Source of the DNA: JARRQB01 sp965368585
GTDB taxonomy: Bacteria; Pseudomonadota; Gammaproteobacteria; Chromatiales; Chromatiaceae
NCBI GenBank assembly: GCA_965368585.1
Contig: CBDUNM010000161.1
Coordinates: 1-11,124, forward strand
DNA length: 11,124 nucleotides
Direction: 5' to 3'
Shown piece by piece: positions 1 through 6,591 of the stretch (positions are counted from its first letter, which is position 1; each line of letters starts with the position of its first letter). The position numbers and the translations under genes were made by a program. The notes under the pieces are model-generated. The model was not told where the DNA came from, made no database searches, and was given only the letters and a program-made list of their open reading frames with translations.

Positions 1-29
1 GGCCGTTGACGGGTGCGCCATCTCTTTGT

Positions 30-1319
30 TCAGTGCGGTTCGATCCCGGTGCGATTTGCAACCTCGACACATTCGGTCGCCCGGCGCTGCATCAGGGTTA
101 TTTCCTGCTGATTGCCGGCAAGTTCGGCAGCATATAAAAAATCTCTTTTGGCCTCGTGGTGTCTCTCTAGTTTCTGCAGCAGATCTCCACGGACGCTGTA
201 GAGGAGATGATAGTCAGACAGCTGCCCATCCCTGCGCAGGTCTTCGACGATGTCCAACCCGGCCTCAGGGCCGTCGGCCATGCCTACGGCGACCGCCCGG
301 TTCAGTGCGACAACGGGTGTCGGCTGCACCTGCCGCAAACCGTCGTACAAGGCCACGATCTCTTCCCAGTCCGTCTCTTCCCAACTCGCCGCGCGGCCAT
401 GACAGGCGGCGATCGCCGCCTGCAGACAATAGACGCCTACCGGAAGATTCAGCTCAAATGCTTTGTCGAGATAGGCAAACCCACGGTGAATCAACAGCTG
501 GTCCCACAACGAACGGTCCTGCTGTGCCAGCAGCATCGGTTGACCGTCGCCGCCAAGGCGTGCTGCAAAACGCGAAGTTTGAATTTCCAGCAATGCTGCC
601 AGCCCTAGTGTTTCGGTATCCTCTGGGGTCAGGCTCGCCAGGCTGCGCGCCAGGCGCAGCGCCTCCTCGCACAGCGTCGGGCGCAGCCACTGCTCACCGG
701 AAGTCGCCGCGTAACCTTCGTTAAAAATCAGGTAAATCGCTTCGAGAACCGATGCAAGCCGCCCGCTTCTATCCGGAGCTGAAGGGAGTTCGAATGGCAC
801 CCGCGTGACTTTCAGTGTGCGTTTGGCGCGGGTGATCCGTTGGGCGATCGTGGCCTCGGGCACCAGGTAACCCCGCGCGATCTCCGCCACACTCAGCCCA
901 TTGACGAGCCGCAGCGTCAACGCCACCCTCGCTTCCGGGGACAACAGCGGGTGGCAGACGGTAAACATCAGGCGTAACACGTCGTCATCGATCCCGTCTT
1001 CGGCAGACTCCTCGACGAGGTTGGCCGCGGTTTGTCCTGACAGTTCATGACTTATCTGTTGTTGCACATTGTTGAACACCGCTTGCCGCCGCAGAAAATC
1101 AATCGCACGGTTTCGTGCGGTGGTCATCAACCAGCCGGCGGAATTTTCCGGAATGCCGCTCACCGTCCATTTTTCGAGCGCCGCGACAAGCGCGTCCTGC
1201 ACCAGTTCCTCTGCCACCGACAGATCACGCACCAGACCCATGACGGCAGCGACAATACGACCGGACTCAAGGCGCCAGATGGCATCCAGCGTCGCGCGGC
1301 AATCGCGCGAATCCCTCAT
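30..1319 (-). CDS. ECF42-type RNA polymerase sigma factor with C-terminal TPR-like extension
   Basis: This 429-residue protein is an alternative sigma factor that would direct RNA polymerase to a small regulon. The sigma-2 region spans about residues 12-80, with a helix around EELVQDALVAALEKW (38-51) and the -10-binding segment ARNRAIDFLRR (68-78). Sigma-4 spans about 115-170, with the helix-turn-helix LSVAEIARGYLVPEATIAQR. The remaining 250 residues form the long extension typical of ECF42, including YLIFNEGYAATSG (196-208), the usual signature just after sigma-4. ECF42 proteins are normally about 400-430 residues, so this one is full length. The ATG lies 7 bases after the DUF1428 stop and has no strong ribosome site, which suggests coupling to the upstream gene. 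No anti-sigma factor is next to it. In this group the extension itself is thought to control activity. It is the last gene of an operon with a DGPF protein, the hallmark ECF42 context. Confidence 0.93.
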   Translation of the reverse strand: MRDSRDCRATLDAIWRLESGRIVAAVMGLVRDLSVAEELVQDALVAALEKWTVSGIPENSAGWLMTTARNRAIDFLRRQAVFNNVQQQISHELSGQTAANLVEESAEDGIDDDVLRLMFTVCHPLLSPEARVALTLRLVNGLSVAEIARGYLVPEATIAQRITRAKRTLKVTRVPFELPSAPDRSGRLASVLEAIYLIFNEGYAATSGEQWLRPTLCEEALRLARSLASLTPEDTETLGLAALLEIQTSRFAARLGGDGQPMLLAQQDRSLWDQLLIHRGFAYLDKAFELNLPVGVYCLQAAIAACHGRAASWEETDWEEIVALYDGLRQVQPTPVVALNRAVAVGMADGPEAGLDIVEDLRRDGQLSDYHLLYSVRGDLLQKLERHHEAKRDFLYAAELAGNQQEITLMQRRATECVEVANRTGIEPH

Positions 1320-1326
1320 TGGACGG

Positions 1327-1692
1327 TCAAGACTCGCTGCTCACTAGCGGTGTGAACCCTCCCCAGATCAGGCGCTGGCCATCGAACGGGAGGTTCTCCG
1401 GACTCATGCATTGCGCCATCCGGTCATCCGCCATTACGCGCTTCACCACTGCATCGCGATGTTCGCGTGATGTATAGCGGACATAGGCAAACCCCACCAT
1501 TTCATCGTCCTTCAGCTGCACGCTCATCGGAAAGGATGTGACTTGGCCGTCAGGCACATCGTCGGCGATGAATTCCCGATACTCCAGCGCCCCGTGCTCC
1601 ATCCAGACCTTGCAGGCAAGTTCAGCCATCTGCCGGTAATCTTCCAGCTTCGCTTTCGGAATCGGCACCACGAAACCATCTACATAGCTCAT
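1327..1692 (-). CDS. DUF1428 family protein (YbaA-like)
   Basis: This 121-residue protein matches the DUF1428 family in length and layout. The N-terminus MSYVDGFVVPIPK is the usual opening. An acidic segment with VPDGQVTSFP follows at about 46-55, and the end has MSPENLPFDGQRLIWGGF (96-113). Family members are small ferredoxin-like alpha/beta barrel dimers of unknown activity, related in fold to YCII and antibiotic-monooxygenase proteins. No signal peptide or membrane segment is visible, so it is presumably cytosolic. It lies 51 bases after the SRPBCC gene and 7 bases before the sigma gene, so it should be cotranscribed with them. DUF1428 genes recur in ECF42 neighbourhoods, which suggests it is a regulon member. 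Its biochemical role is unknown. Confidence 0.9.
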   Translation of the reverse strand: MSYVDGFVVPIPKAKLEDYRQMAELACKVWMEHGALEYREFIADDVPDGQVTSFPMSVQLKDDEMVGFAYVRYTSREHRDAVVKRVMADDRMAQCMSPENLPFDGQRLIWGGFTPLVSSES

Positions 1693-1743
1693 CGTCGTTC
1701 CTCACCTTCGTTGCTGTGATTTCCGGTTCAGCGAAGCACCACA

Positions 1744-2214
1744 CTAACCCGTCGGTGCATCGGGAATCTCCGCCTCAACCAATTGGGCCAGTTGCAGCAG
1801 GGACTCCTGCCAGCCCGCACAGCAGAATTCGAGCGGAATAGCCGATGGAACACCGGTCTGCTCTATCTTCAGTTCAGTGCCATTGATCACCGGGCGCATT
1901 GTTGCCGAGGTGCGCATCGTGCCCGTTAGATTCGGATCATCAAACGCATCACTGACCACAATCTTTTCGTTTTCGACCAGTTCGAGAAACTCGCCCCCGA
2001 AACTATGGCTGGTGCCAGTCGAAAAATTGATGAATGACATGTGATAGCGCCCACCGACACGTAAATCCCATTCGTGGACCTTGCCGACAAAGCCAAACGG
2101 CGGTTCCCAACGGACCTTGGCGTCAGGCTCGGTAAAGGCTCGAAAGACCCGCTCCGGTGGCGCTTTGATAATTCTTAGTATCGATACCGTGTTGGTTGTT
2201 TCAAGTGCGGACAT
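1744..2214 (-). CDS. SRPBCC / AHSA1-like (START-fold) domain protein
   Basis: This is a 156-residue single-domain protein of the SRPBCC superfamily, in the group named after the Aha1 C-terminal domain. It opens with a beta strand and the typical helix APPERVFRAFTEPDAKVRW (18-36). Then come DLRVGGRYHMSF (50-61), a strand pair with GEFLELVENEKIVVSDAF, and the closing helix GWQESLLQLAQLVEAEI (134-150), all standard for the fold. Such proteins form a deep hydrophobic pocket, but the ligand cannot be inferred. The start at 2214 (MSALETTNTV) was chosen over an upstream in-frame ATG at 2316, because the longer version overlaps the YCII gene and adds residues foreign to the family. An AGG lies about 10 bases before the chosen start. 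It is third of five genes in the ECF42 operon, where START-fold proteins are common. Confidence 0.88.
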   Translation of the reverse strand: MSALETTNTVSILRIIKAPPERVFRAFTEPDAKVRWEPPFGFVGKVHEWDLRVGGRYHMSFINFSTGTSHSFGGEFLELVENEKIVVSDAFDDPNLTGTMRTSATMRPVINGTELKIEQTGVPSAIPLEFCCAGWQESLLQLAQLVEAEIPDAPTG

Positions 2215-2252
2215 GATCGTTTGCCTGGGTATGTTTATCTCGTGGTACCTGT

Positions 2253-2609
2253 TTAGGGAGCATTGCAGGGGGCAAGTTCCCGAACTTCCACCGTCGCAAA
2301 AGCCGCTGCCGGACATTGCCTGGCGATCTCGATTGCCTCCTCTTTACTGCTGACATCCAGCAGGAAAAACCCGCCGATCATTTCCTTGGATTCGGTAAAC
2401 GGTCCGTCCACCAGACCGGTCTTGCCATCACGAATGCTGACACGGACACCCTGCGAATCGTCGCGTAGCGACTCCGCCGCAACCAGGATGCCGCGTTTGG
2501 CCAGGCCTTCGCCGAACCTCAGCATCGACCCATAGGCCTGCTCGCCCTCTTCCTCGTTGCGGTCGGCGCGTTGGCCTCGCGGCTCGCGTATGAGTAACAG
2601 ATATGCCAT
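2253..2609 (-). CDS. YCII-related (DGPF) domain protein
   Basis: This is a 118-residue protein of the YCII/DGPF family. The diagnostic DGPF tetrapeptide is at residues 68-71 inside GLVDGPFTESKEMIGGFFLL, followed by a helix EEAIEIARQCPAA (90-102) and a short strand VEVREL. These are small dimeric ferredoxin-like proteins. Proposed roles range from a dehydratase- or dismutase-like pocket enzyme to ligand binding, and no member of this ECF42-linked subgroup has an accepted reaction as far as I know. The start follows the VOC gene's stop by 3 bases, and the ribosome site (AGAGG on the minus strand) lies within the end of that gene, so translation is probably coupled. DGPF proteins are the defining neighbours of ECF42 sigma factors, and this gene is the main support for that classification. 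Confidence 0.92.
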   Translation of the reverse strand: MAYLLLIREPRGQRADRNEEEGEQAYGSMLRFGEGLAKRGILVAAESLRDDSQGVRVSIRDGKTGLVDGPFTESKEMIGGFFLLDVSSKEEAIEIARQCPAAAFATVEVRELAPCNAP

Positions 2610-2612
2610 CGT

Positions 2613-3101
2613 CTACCTCTGCTCGGGACACATCGTGCCGAAATCGACGTTGGCTGCCGCTTCTGTTATCTCATCAGCGGTCAGGTCACGAATCCGCGAC
2701 GCCAGCGACCACAGATGGCCAAACGGGTCACGCAGACCGCCGAAGCGATCGCCCCAGAACGCGTCTTCCAACGGCATGGTGATCTCGCAACCGGCCGCGA
2801 CCGCTTTCGCCCAGGCCGCATCGACATCCTCAACGTAGAGATGCATGGATACCGGTGAGCCACCCAGTACAGATGGCCCCTGGCCGCCGAACTCGGGAAT
2901 TTCTTCCGACAGCATTAACGCCGAGTCGCCGATTTTCAGGCGGGCATGCAGGAGGCGGCCATCTGGCCCCGGAATGCGCTGCTGCTCTTCGGCACCGAAG
3001 GCCTGCTGGTAAAACTCGATGGCGGCAGGCGCATCTTTGATCGTCAGGTATGGCGTTACGCTATGCATACCCTCGGGTATGGGTTTGACTGAGCTGCTCA
3101 T
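2613..3101 (-). CDS. VOC superfamily (PhnB-like glyoxalase/bleomycin-resistance fold) protein
   Basis: This 162-residue protein has two beta-alpha-beta-beta-beta modules. The first is HSVTPYLTIKDAPAAIEFY (13-31), with QQAFGAEEQQRIPGPDG after it. The second is SMHLYVEDVDAAWAKAVAAG (85-104), ending in WGDRFGGLRDPFGHLWSLA (116-134). The last segment is typical of the PhnB-like subgroup (formerly DUF1338/3-demethylubiquinone-9-like annotations). VOC proteins bind a metal and cover isomerases, dioxygenases and drug-binding proteins, and the reaction here is unknown. The start at 3101 is supported by a minus-strand AGGGAG about 10 bases upstream. A longer reading frame to 3470 adds sequence unlike any VOC protein. 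It is the first gene of the ECF42 operon, so its upstream region should carry the operon promoter. Confidence 0.9.
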   Translation of the reverse strand: MSSSVKPIPEGMHSVTPYLTIKDAPAAIEFYQQAFGAEEQQRIPGPDGRLLHARLKIGDSALMLSEEIPEFGGQGPSVLGGSPVSMHLYVEDVDAAWAKAVAAGCEITMPLEDAFWGDRFGGLRDPFGHLWSLASRIRDLTADEITEAAANVDFGTMCPEQR

Positions 3102-3517
3102 CTGCTTCTCCCTGTAGTTGTCGGGTTTTTTCAAAGCCGGCTCCCATGCGCGGACCGGTTTCAGGCCTTCGGGACCCTCAAAATTTATCCTTTCTACTGA
3201 GACAACGAATAAGAACGGACAAATACGACACGCTGGTGAGATTCGTGCGGCGGTGGCCCTGCATGCTGGTTCTCGACAAACGGCATTGGCCGTACATAGC
3301 CCCAGGCGCCTGTGCAGCGTTGTTCGGAAACTCCGGCCACCGCGCGAATCGAAGCGACACATTTTCTTCTCCCGCGAACACCAATAGCTCTGATCCCCGT
3401 GGGCATTCCCACCCCACGGCTTTATCATGGTCTGAAATCTTTCGCAAACACCAGGCAAACCCATTCGCACGGGTTAGACTGCTCAGCCACAACGGTTTAG
3501 CGTCGCAACCAGCGAAG
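3102..3517. other. Intergenic region between ECF42 operon and ZnuA-like pseudogene
   Basis: These 416 bases lie between two divergent units. They contain the operon leader and the candidate promoter at 3201-3230. Long open frames cross the region on both strands, but their translations are rich in Arg and Pro, show no family signature, and look non-coding. I find no Zur-like palindrome before the decayed transporter gene, no tRNA, and no convincing plus-strand promoter. Confidence 0.5.
3201..3230 (-). promoter_or_regulatory. Candidate ECF42-type promoter for the five-gene operon
   Basis: On the minus strand TGTCGT (3230-3225) is followed after 17 bases by CGTTGTC (3207-3201). This resembles the ECF42 consensus I recall (TGTCGA at -35, CG[A/T]C at -10), with one mismatch in each box. 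Transcription would begin near 3195 and leave a leader of about 90 bases before the VOC start. The surrounding 3178-3230 is noticeably more AT-rich than its flanks. If correct, the sigma factor autoregulates its own operon. The match is imperfect, so a housekeeping promoter nearby remains possible. Confidence 0.3.
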
Positions 3518-4370
3518 CCAAACGCACTCATACGCCTGCTTTGTGCACTGTGCCTGCTGTCTTTATCGGCAGCAACTCAAGCGAAGCCGAAGGTGTTTGC
3601 CAGTGAACCCGCACGAATCGCTTTGGCCGGCGAGCATGCCAGGGTGTTCGCCGCCACCCATGCGGGACAGGACCCGCACCCTGTCGAGGTCCGACCCTCA
3701 CCGATCGCCAGGCTGCGCTCGGCTGACCCGTCCGTATGCACAGGCGCAGAGCTGGAATCCGGCTGGGTGCCGATACTGCAACGACGTGTCCGCAACCCCA
3801 AAGTGCTTGCGGGCCAGCCGGGTTATCCGCCAGCAGCGCAGCAGGTTACGCTGCTGGCGATACCCACGGCGATGGCAAGCCACACATCCCACTCGATCCG
3901 CCGCGGCGGCTCCAAGTCGCCAAGGCCTTACCGTCGCGACTGCGGACTGCCGACCCCGAGAACGGCGCTGACTACCAGCGACGGCGGCAACGGTTCACCG
4001 GGCGTTGGGAGGAAGCGATCGCGCGATGGCGGCAACAGACGGGAGCGCTGAAAGGCAGGCGAGTGATCATCCATCACCGTGAATGGACCTATCTGCTGGA
4101 TTGGCTCGGCATGGCGCGGGTCGGCTCACTGGAACCGAAACCCGGCATCCCCCCAACCTGGCGCACCTTGCCGACCTCAAGCAGCAGTCGGCACACCTGA
4201 TCATCATCTCACCACTGAACGACGCAAAACCCTCGGCCTGGCTGAGGGAACAGCTAGGCACGCCGGTCGCGGACCTGCCGCAGACCGTGGGCGCTGTGCC
4301 CGATGGCGAAGATCTGTTCAGTCTGTTCGATGAGATCGTCAGCACAGTTTCGGAGGCCGCTCACCAATGA
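3518..4370 (+). pseudogene. Decayed metal (Zn/Mn) ABC transporter substrate-binding protein, ZnuA-like
   Basis: The remains of a periplasmic cluster A-1 metal-binding protein are spread over three frames. Segment 1 (about 3518-3870) has a signal-peptide-like stretch NALIRLLCALCLLSLSAATQ, then the first metal-ligand region THAGQDPHPVEVRPS and RLRSADPSVCTGAELESGW. Segment 2 (about 3866-4154, next frame) has HGDGKPHIPLDP, RRVIIHHREWTYLLDWLG and LEPKPGIPP, which carry the further metal-site histidines. Segment 3 (about 4153-4370, third frame) has LAHLADLKQQ, SPLNDAKPSAWL and the C-terminus. The second shift is explained by one lost C in the C-run at 4149-4154. The first shift also removes roughly ten residues expected between IPT and HGDG. 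No ATG, GTG or TTG precedes the signal peptide in frame (a CCA codon sits where ATG is expected). Its stop overlaps the next start (ATGA at 4367-4370), which preserves the old transporter-operon layout. The gene is very probably non-functional. Confidence 0.82.
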
Positions 4371-4436
4371 ACTTGGTCGATTTCGCGCTGCTCGGTCCGT
4401 CATTGTATTTGCTTTCGTTGCTCGCATGGGCAACGT
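4367..4436 (+). pseudogene. N-terminal remnant of metal ABC transporter permease (ZnuB-like)
   Basis: The start ATG overlaps the stop of the binding-protein pseudogene. Its first roughly 20 codons read MNLVDFALLGPSLYLLSLLA, like the opening of the zinc/manganese ABC permeases that follow such binding proteins (NLxDFxLLGPxL, then the first membrane helix). After about residue 22 the similarity vanishes and the frame continues to a stop at 4585 with low-complexity Arg/Pro/Ala sequence. The rest of the permease and any ATPase gene are missing, so this is a truncated remnant. Identification rests on about 20 residues plus the conserved gene order and overlap. Confidence 0.5.
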
Positions 4437-4439
4437 GCA

Positions 4440-4601
4440 AGAATACCAGCGGCGCACTATCTAACCTGCTGGCTGCGCCAGCCGCACATCATAGGGCACT
4501 ACCTATTGGTCGAGGAGCCGACGGTGAACTGGGTGAAAGTCGGGCATCTACACCGCGCCCGACCATACCTTTCTTCACAGTTTAAAAAAACCAGAAGTTG
4601 A
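4440..4601 (+). pseudogene. Unidentified coding-like remnant before egtB
   Basis: In the frame ending at the TGA 4599-4601 the translation contains WLRQPHIIGHYLLVEEPTV followed by NWVKVGHLHRARPYLSSQF. It looks protein-like in composition and codon use and has no start of its own. It is not in the frame of the permease remnant. RQPHIIG recalls the first helices of CPA2/Kef cation-proton antiporters, but the following residues do not fit, so I do not assign a family. It is probably a third gene fragment in this decayed stretch. A chance open frame is possible. Confidence 0.25.
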
Positions 4602-4709
4602 CGCTCGGATCAAACTTGGCTGCAAACGTGGTTTAATATCGAATGCAAATCAACCGGCGGGCATCCGTTCACCGTCGATGAATCGGAAACAGCCCCGCAG
4701 GGTGAGCGA
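4602..4709 (+). other. Leader region upstream of egtB
   Basis: This short AT-richer stretch should hold the egtB promoter. TAATAT at 4634-4639 could be a -10 box, and TTGACG at 4598-4603 looks like a -35 box, but the two are too far apart to pair. The ribosome site is AGGGTGAG just before the ATG at 4710. No other element is seen. Confidence 0.3.
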
Positions 4710-5978
4710 ATGAAAGTCGAATCCGCAGTGACCACGCAGGCCCATCGCGGCTGGCTCGTCGGCGAATACAACCGCGTGCGCCGTCATACGGAGGCGTTGT
4801 GCGAGCCGCTGGCACCGGACGACTACCAGATCCAGTCGATCACGCAGACCAGCCCCCCGAAGTGGCACATCGCCCACGTCAGCTGGTTCTTCGAGGCCTT
4901 CGTGTTGCCGCACTTCGCCCCCGCCTACCGCCCCTTCGACCCGCGTTTCGATTTCGTCTTCAACAGTTACTACTACACCCACGGCGAGATGCACCCGAGG
5001 TCGCGCCGTGGCCTGCTTTCCCGCCCCACTGTCGAGGAGGTATACCGATATCGTGCACACGTAGACGCGGCCATGCGGCCGCTGGTCGCGGAGATCGATG
5101 AGTCGCAACTGGCAGAGCTGACCTTCCTTATCGAACTGGGGCTAAACCACGAACAGCAGCATCAGGAACTGTTGCTGATGGACGTCAAGCACAACTTCTG
5201 GTCAAACCCGCTGCGGCCGGCCTATCGCGAAGACCTTCCCGAACCGGCGGGCGAAAACCGACCGGTAAGGTGGGTGGAGCGGCCGGGCGGCATACACCAG
5301 ATCGGGCACGATGGCAGTGGCTTTGCCTACGACAACGAAACGCCGCGCCACCCCATTCTGCTGCGTGATCACCGGCTGGCGGATCGCTTGGTCACCAATG
5401 GTGAGTACCTGGAATTTATCGAGGCCGGCGGCTACAGCGAGCCGGCCCTGTGGCTGTCCGACGGCTGGTCCCTTATCCAGATTGAGAACTGGGCGCACCC
5501 CCTTTACTGGGAGGCGACCGACGACGGCTGGCGGCAGTTCACCCTCGGCGGCAAGCGCCCGCTCAACCCACACGAACCCGTCTGTCATCTCTCCTTCTTC
5601 GAGGCCGACGCCTATGCGCGTTGGGCGGGCAAGCGTCTGCCGCTGGAGGGTGAGTTGGAGACCTTGCTCGCCGAGCAACCGGTGCGGGGCGGCTTCCTCG
5701 ACAACGGCCTGCTGCATCCCGCCCCGGCGGGCGGCGAGGGACAGTGGTTCGGCGACCTCTGGACCTGGACCGGTTCGCCCTACACGGCCTATCCTGGCTT
5801 CCGCCCGCTCGCCGGTTCCGTGGGCGAGTACAACGGCAAGTTCATGTCCAACCAGATGGTCCTCCGCGGGGGGGCCTGCGTGACGCCGGCAGGCCACATC
5901 CGCGCGGGCTATCGCAACTTCTTCTACACGCATGAACGCTGGGCGTTTACCGGCCTGCGCCTGGCGGAGGATGCATGA
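4710..5978 (+). CDS. egtB: Ergothioneine biosynthesis protein EgtB (iron-dependent sulfoxide synthase)
   Basis: EgtB uses non-haem iron and oxygen to join hercynine (trimethylhistidine) to a cysteine-containing thiol as a sulfoxide, the C-S bond step of ergothioneine synthesis. The 422-residue protein has a DinB-like N-terminal domain with the three-histidine iron site visible as AHVSWFFE (His56) and NHEQQHQE (His147, His151). A formylglycine-generating-enzyme-like C-terminal domain runs from about 187 to the end, with CHLSFFEADAYARWAGKRLP (292-311) and SVGEYNGKFMSNQMVLRGGA (370-389), closing on RWAFTGLRLAED. Length and both domains are complete. Small oddities are GKRLPLEGELE where KRLPTEAEWE is usual, and LWTWTGSPY where the Trp is normally preceded by Glu. 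The start has an AGGGTGAG ribosome site. The usual partner egtD (histidine methyltransferase) is not downstream, where a rearrangement begins 1-7 bases after the stop. Confidence 0.93.
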   Translation: MKVESAVTTQAHRGWLVGEYNRVRRHTEALCEPLAPDDYQIQSITQTSPPKWHIAHVSWFFEAFVLPHFAPAYRPFDPRFDFVFNSYYYTHGEMHPRSRRGLLSRPTVEEVYRYRAHVDAAMRPLVAEIDESQLAELTFLIELGLNHEQQHQELLLMDVKHNFWSNPLRPAYREDLPEPAGENRPVRWVERPGGIHQIGHDGSGFAYDNETPRHPILLRDHRLADRLVTNGEYLEFIEAGGYSEPALWLSDGWSLIQIENWAHPLYWEATDDGWRQFTLGGKRPLNPHEPVCHLSFFEADAYARWAGKRLPLEGELETLLAEQPVRGGFLDNGLLHPAPAGGEGQWFGDLWTWTGSPYTAYPGFRPLAGSVGEYNGKFMSNQMVLRGGACVTPAGHIRAGYRNFFYTHERWAFTGLRLAEDA

Positions 5979-5982
5979 TGGG

Positions 5983-6456
5983 ATCAGTGCCGGAGGCCGA
6001 ATACATCGCGGTACGTGCGGCAACACCTGCCTCGTCTTTGCCGCTCATGCGTGCCAACGTTTCGTACCAGGCGCCGACCAGCGCTTTGCCAAGTTTCGGA
6101 TTGGCGGCAGGGGTTTCGCGGTCGATCACCGGCAGATCGATGATTTCACCCGGGATTCGCGGCGAGTCGAACACTTTGTAGCTGTCTGGCAGCGCGTCGA
6201 TCTCACTGAGCAATGGATTCCAGGTGACGACCGCGGTGACATCGTCGGTGGCGTAGGCAGTCACCATGTCGGCATCCCATGTGTTGACCACCGCCAGGTC
6301 GGGTTCAGACATGTCTACGCTGTCCAGGCCGCGTGCGAGGAGGTAACGCGAAACACTGAATTCGACCAGGTTGACCCGCTGTCCGGCGGCATCCTCCAGG
6401 TGCTGTTTGCCTTCGAGAATGACCCCGTCGCTGCCCTTCGAGAAGTCACCGACAAC
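5983..6456 (-). pseudogene. Internal fragment of NitT/TauT-like ('putative urea') ABC transporter substrate-binding protein
   Basis: The minus strand encodes about 155 residues clearly from the middle of a periplasmic solute-binding protein. They include VGDFSKGSDGVILEG, RVNLVEFSVSRYLLARGLDS, LAVVNTWDADMVTAYAT, DVTAVVTWNPLLSEI, FDSPRIPGEIIDLPVIDRE and NPKLGKALVGAWYETLARMS. These match, from memory, the proteins annotated as putative urea ABC transporter binding proteins of about 350 residues. The N-terminal signal peptide and first domain are missing, and so is the C-terminal part after ASGTD. On the 3' side the similarity stops within a few bases of the egtB stop codon, and the frame then runs antisense into egtB (stop at 5947). 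On the 5' side it gives way near 6456 to a plus-strand coding remnant. A GTG at 6573 could nominally start the frame, but the first 35 residues do not belong to the family. It is a dead fragment left by rearrangement. Confidence 0.75.
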
Positions 6457-6579
6457 ATGAACTTCCGATTCTTCGGTATCGAACCGATCGAGACCTTCGC
6501 CTGTCACGATGTGGTGAAGAATTCCGACATCGCCAACGATCTTGTTCGCTTCGAAGCCCACCCGAACAAGCACTTCTAG
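6457..6579 (+). pseudogene. C-terminal fragment of an unidentified plus-strand gene
   Basis: About 41 codons ending at TAG 6577-6579 read MNFRFFGIEPIETFACHDVV and then KNSDIANDLVRFEAHPNKHF. Third positions are mostly G or C, unlike the opposite frame, which suggests genuine coding DNA. Upstream of about 6457 the same frame becomes the shadow of the inverted ABC binding-protein fragment, so only the C-terminus remains. Its stop codon overlaps the AGGAG ribosome site of the GFA gene, as expected for the former upstream gene of that operon. I do not recognise the family. Confidence 0.45.
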
Positions 6580-6591
6580 GAGTCAATTGCG

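Noticed and set aside
3273..3278. Exact minus-strand TGTCGA as the ECF42 -35 box
   Set aside because: No CG[AT]C-type -10 box lies at 15-18 bp. The nearest CGA is about 27 bases away.
2613..3470. Longer start (285 residues) for the VOC protein
   Set aside because: The extra 123 residues lack VOC similarity. A good ribosome site and the family N-terminus place the start at 3101, and the extension would cover the operon's promoter region.
3146..4051. A 301-codon plus-strand open frame as one intact protein
   Set aside because: Only the stretch from about 3518 to 3870 resembles a known family. The first 120 codons are Arg/Ser-rich without signature and the last 60 are the wrong frame of the same family, so it is a pseudogene segment plus chance extension.
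4598..4639. TTGACG / TAATAT pair as the egtB promoter
   Set aside because: The boxes are about 30 bases apart, far beyond usable spacing. Each alone is only a weak candidate.
5202..6026. A 274-codon minus-strand gene within egtB
   Set aside because: It is the antisense shadow of egtB, a common artefact in GC-rich genes. It has no family features.
5932..6579. A 215-codon plus-strand gene overlapping the end of egtB
   Set aside because: Most of it is antisense to the clear ABC binding-protein fragment. Only the last 41 or so codons look coding.
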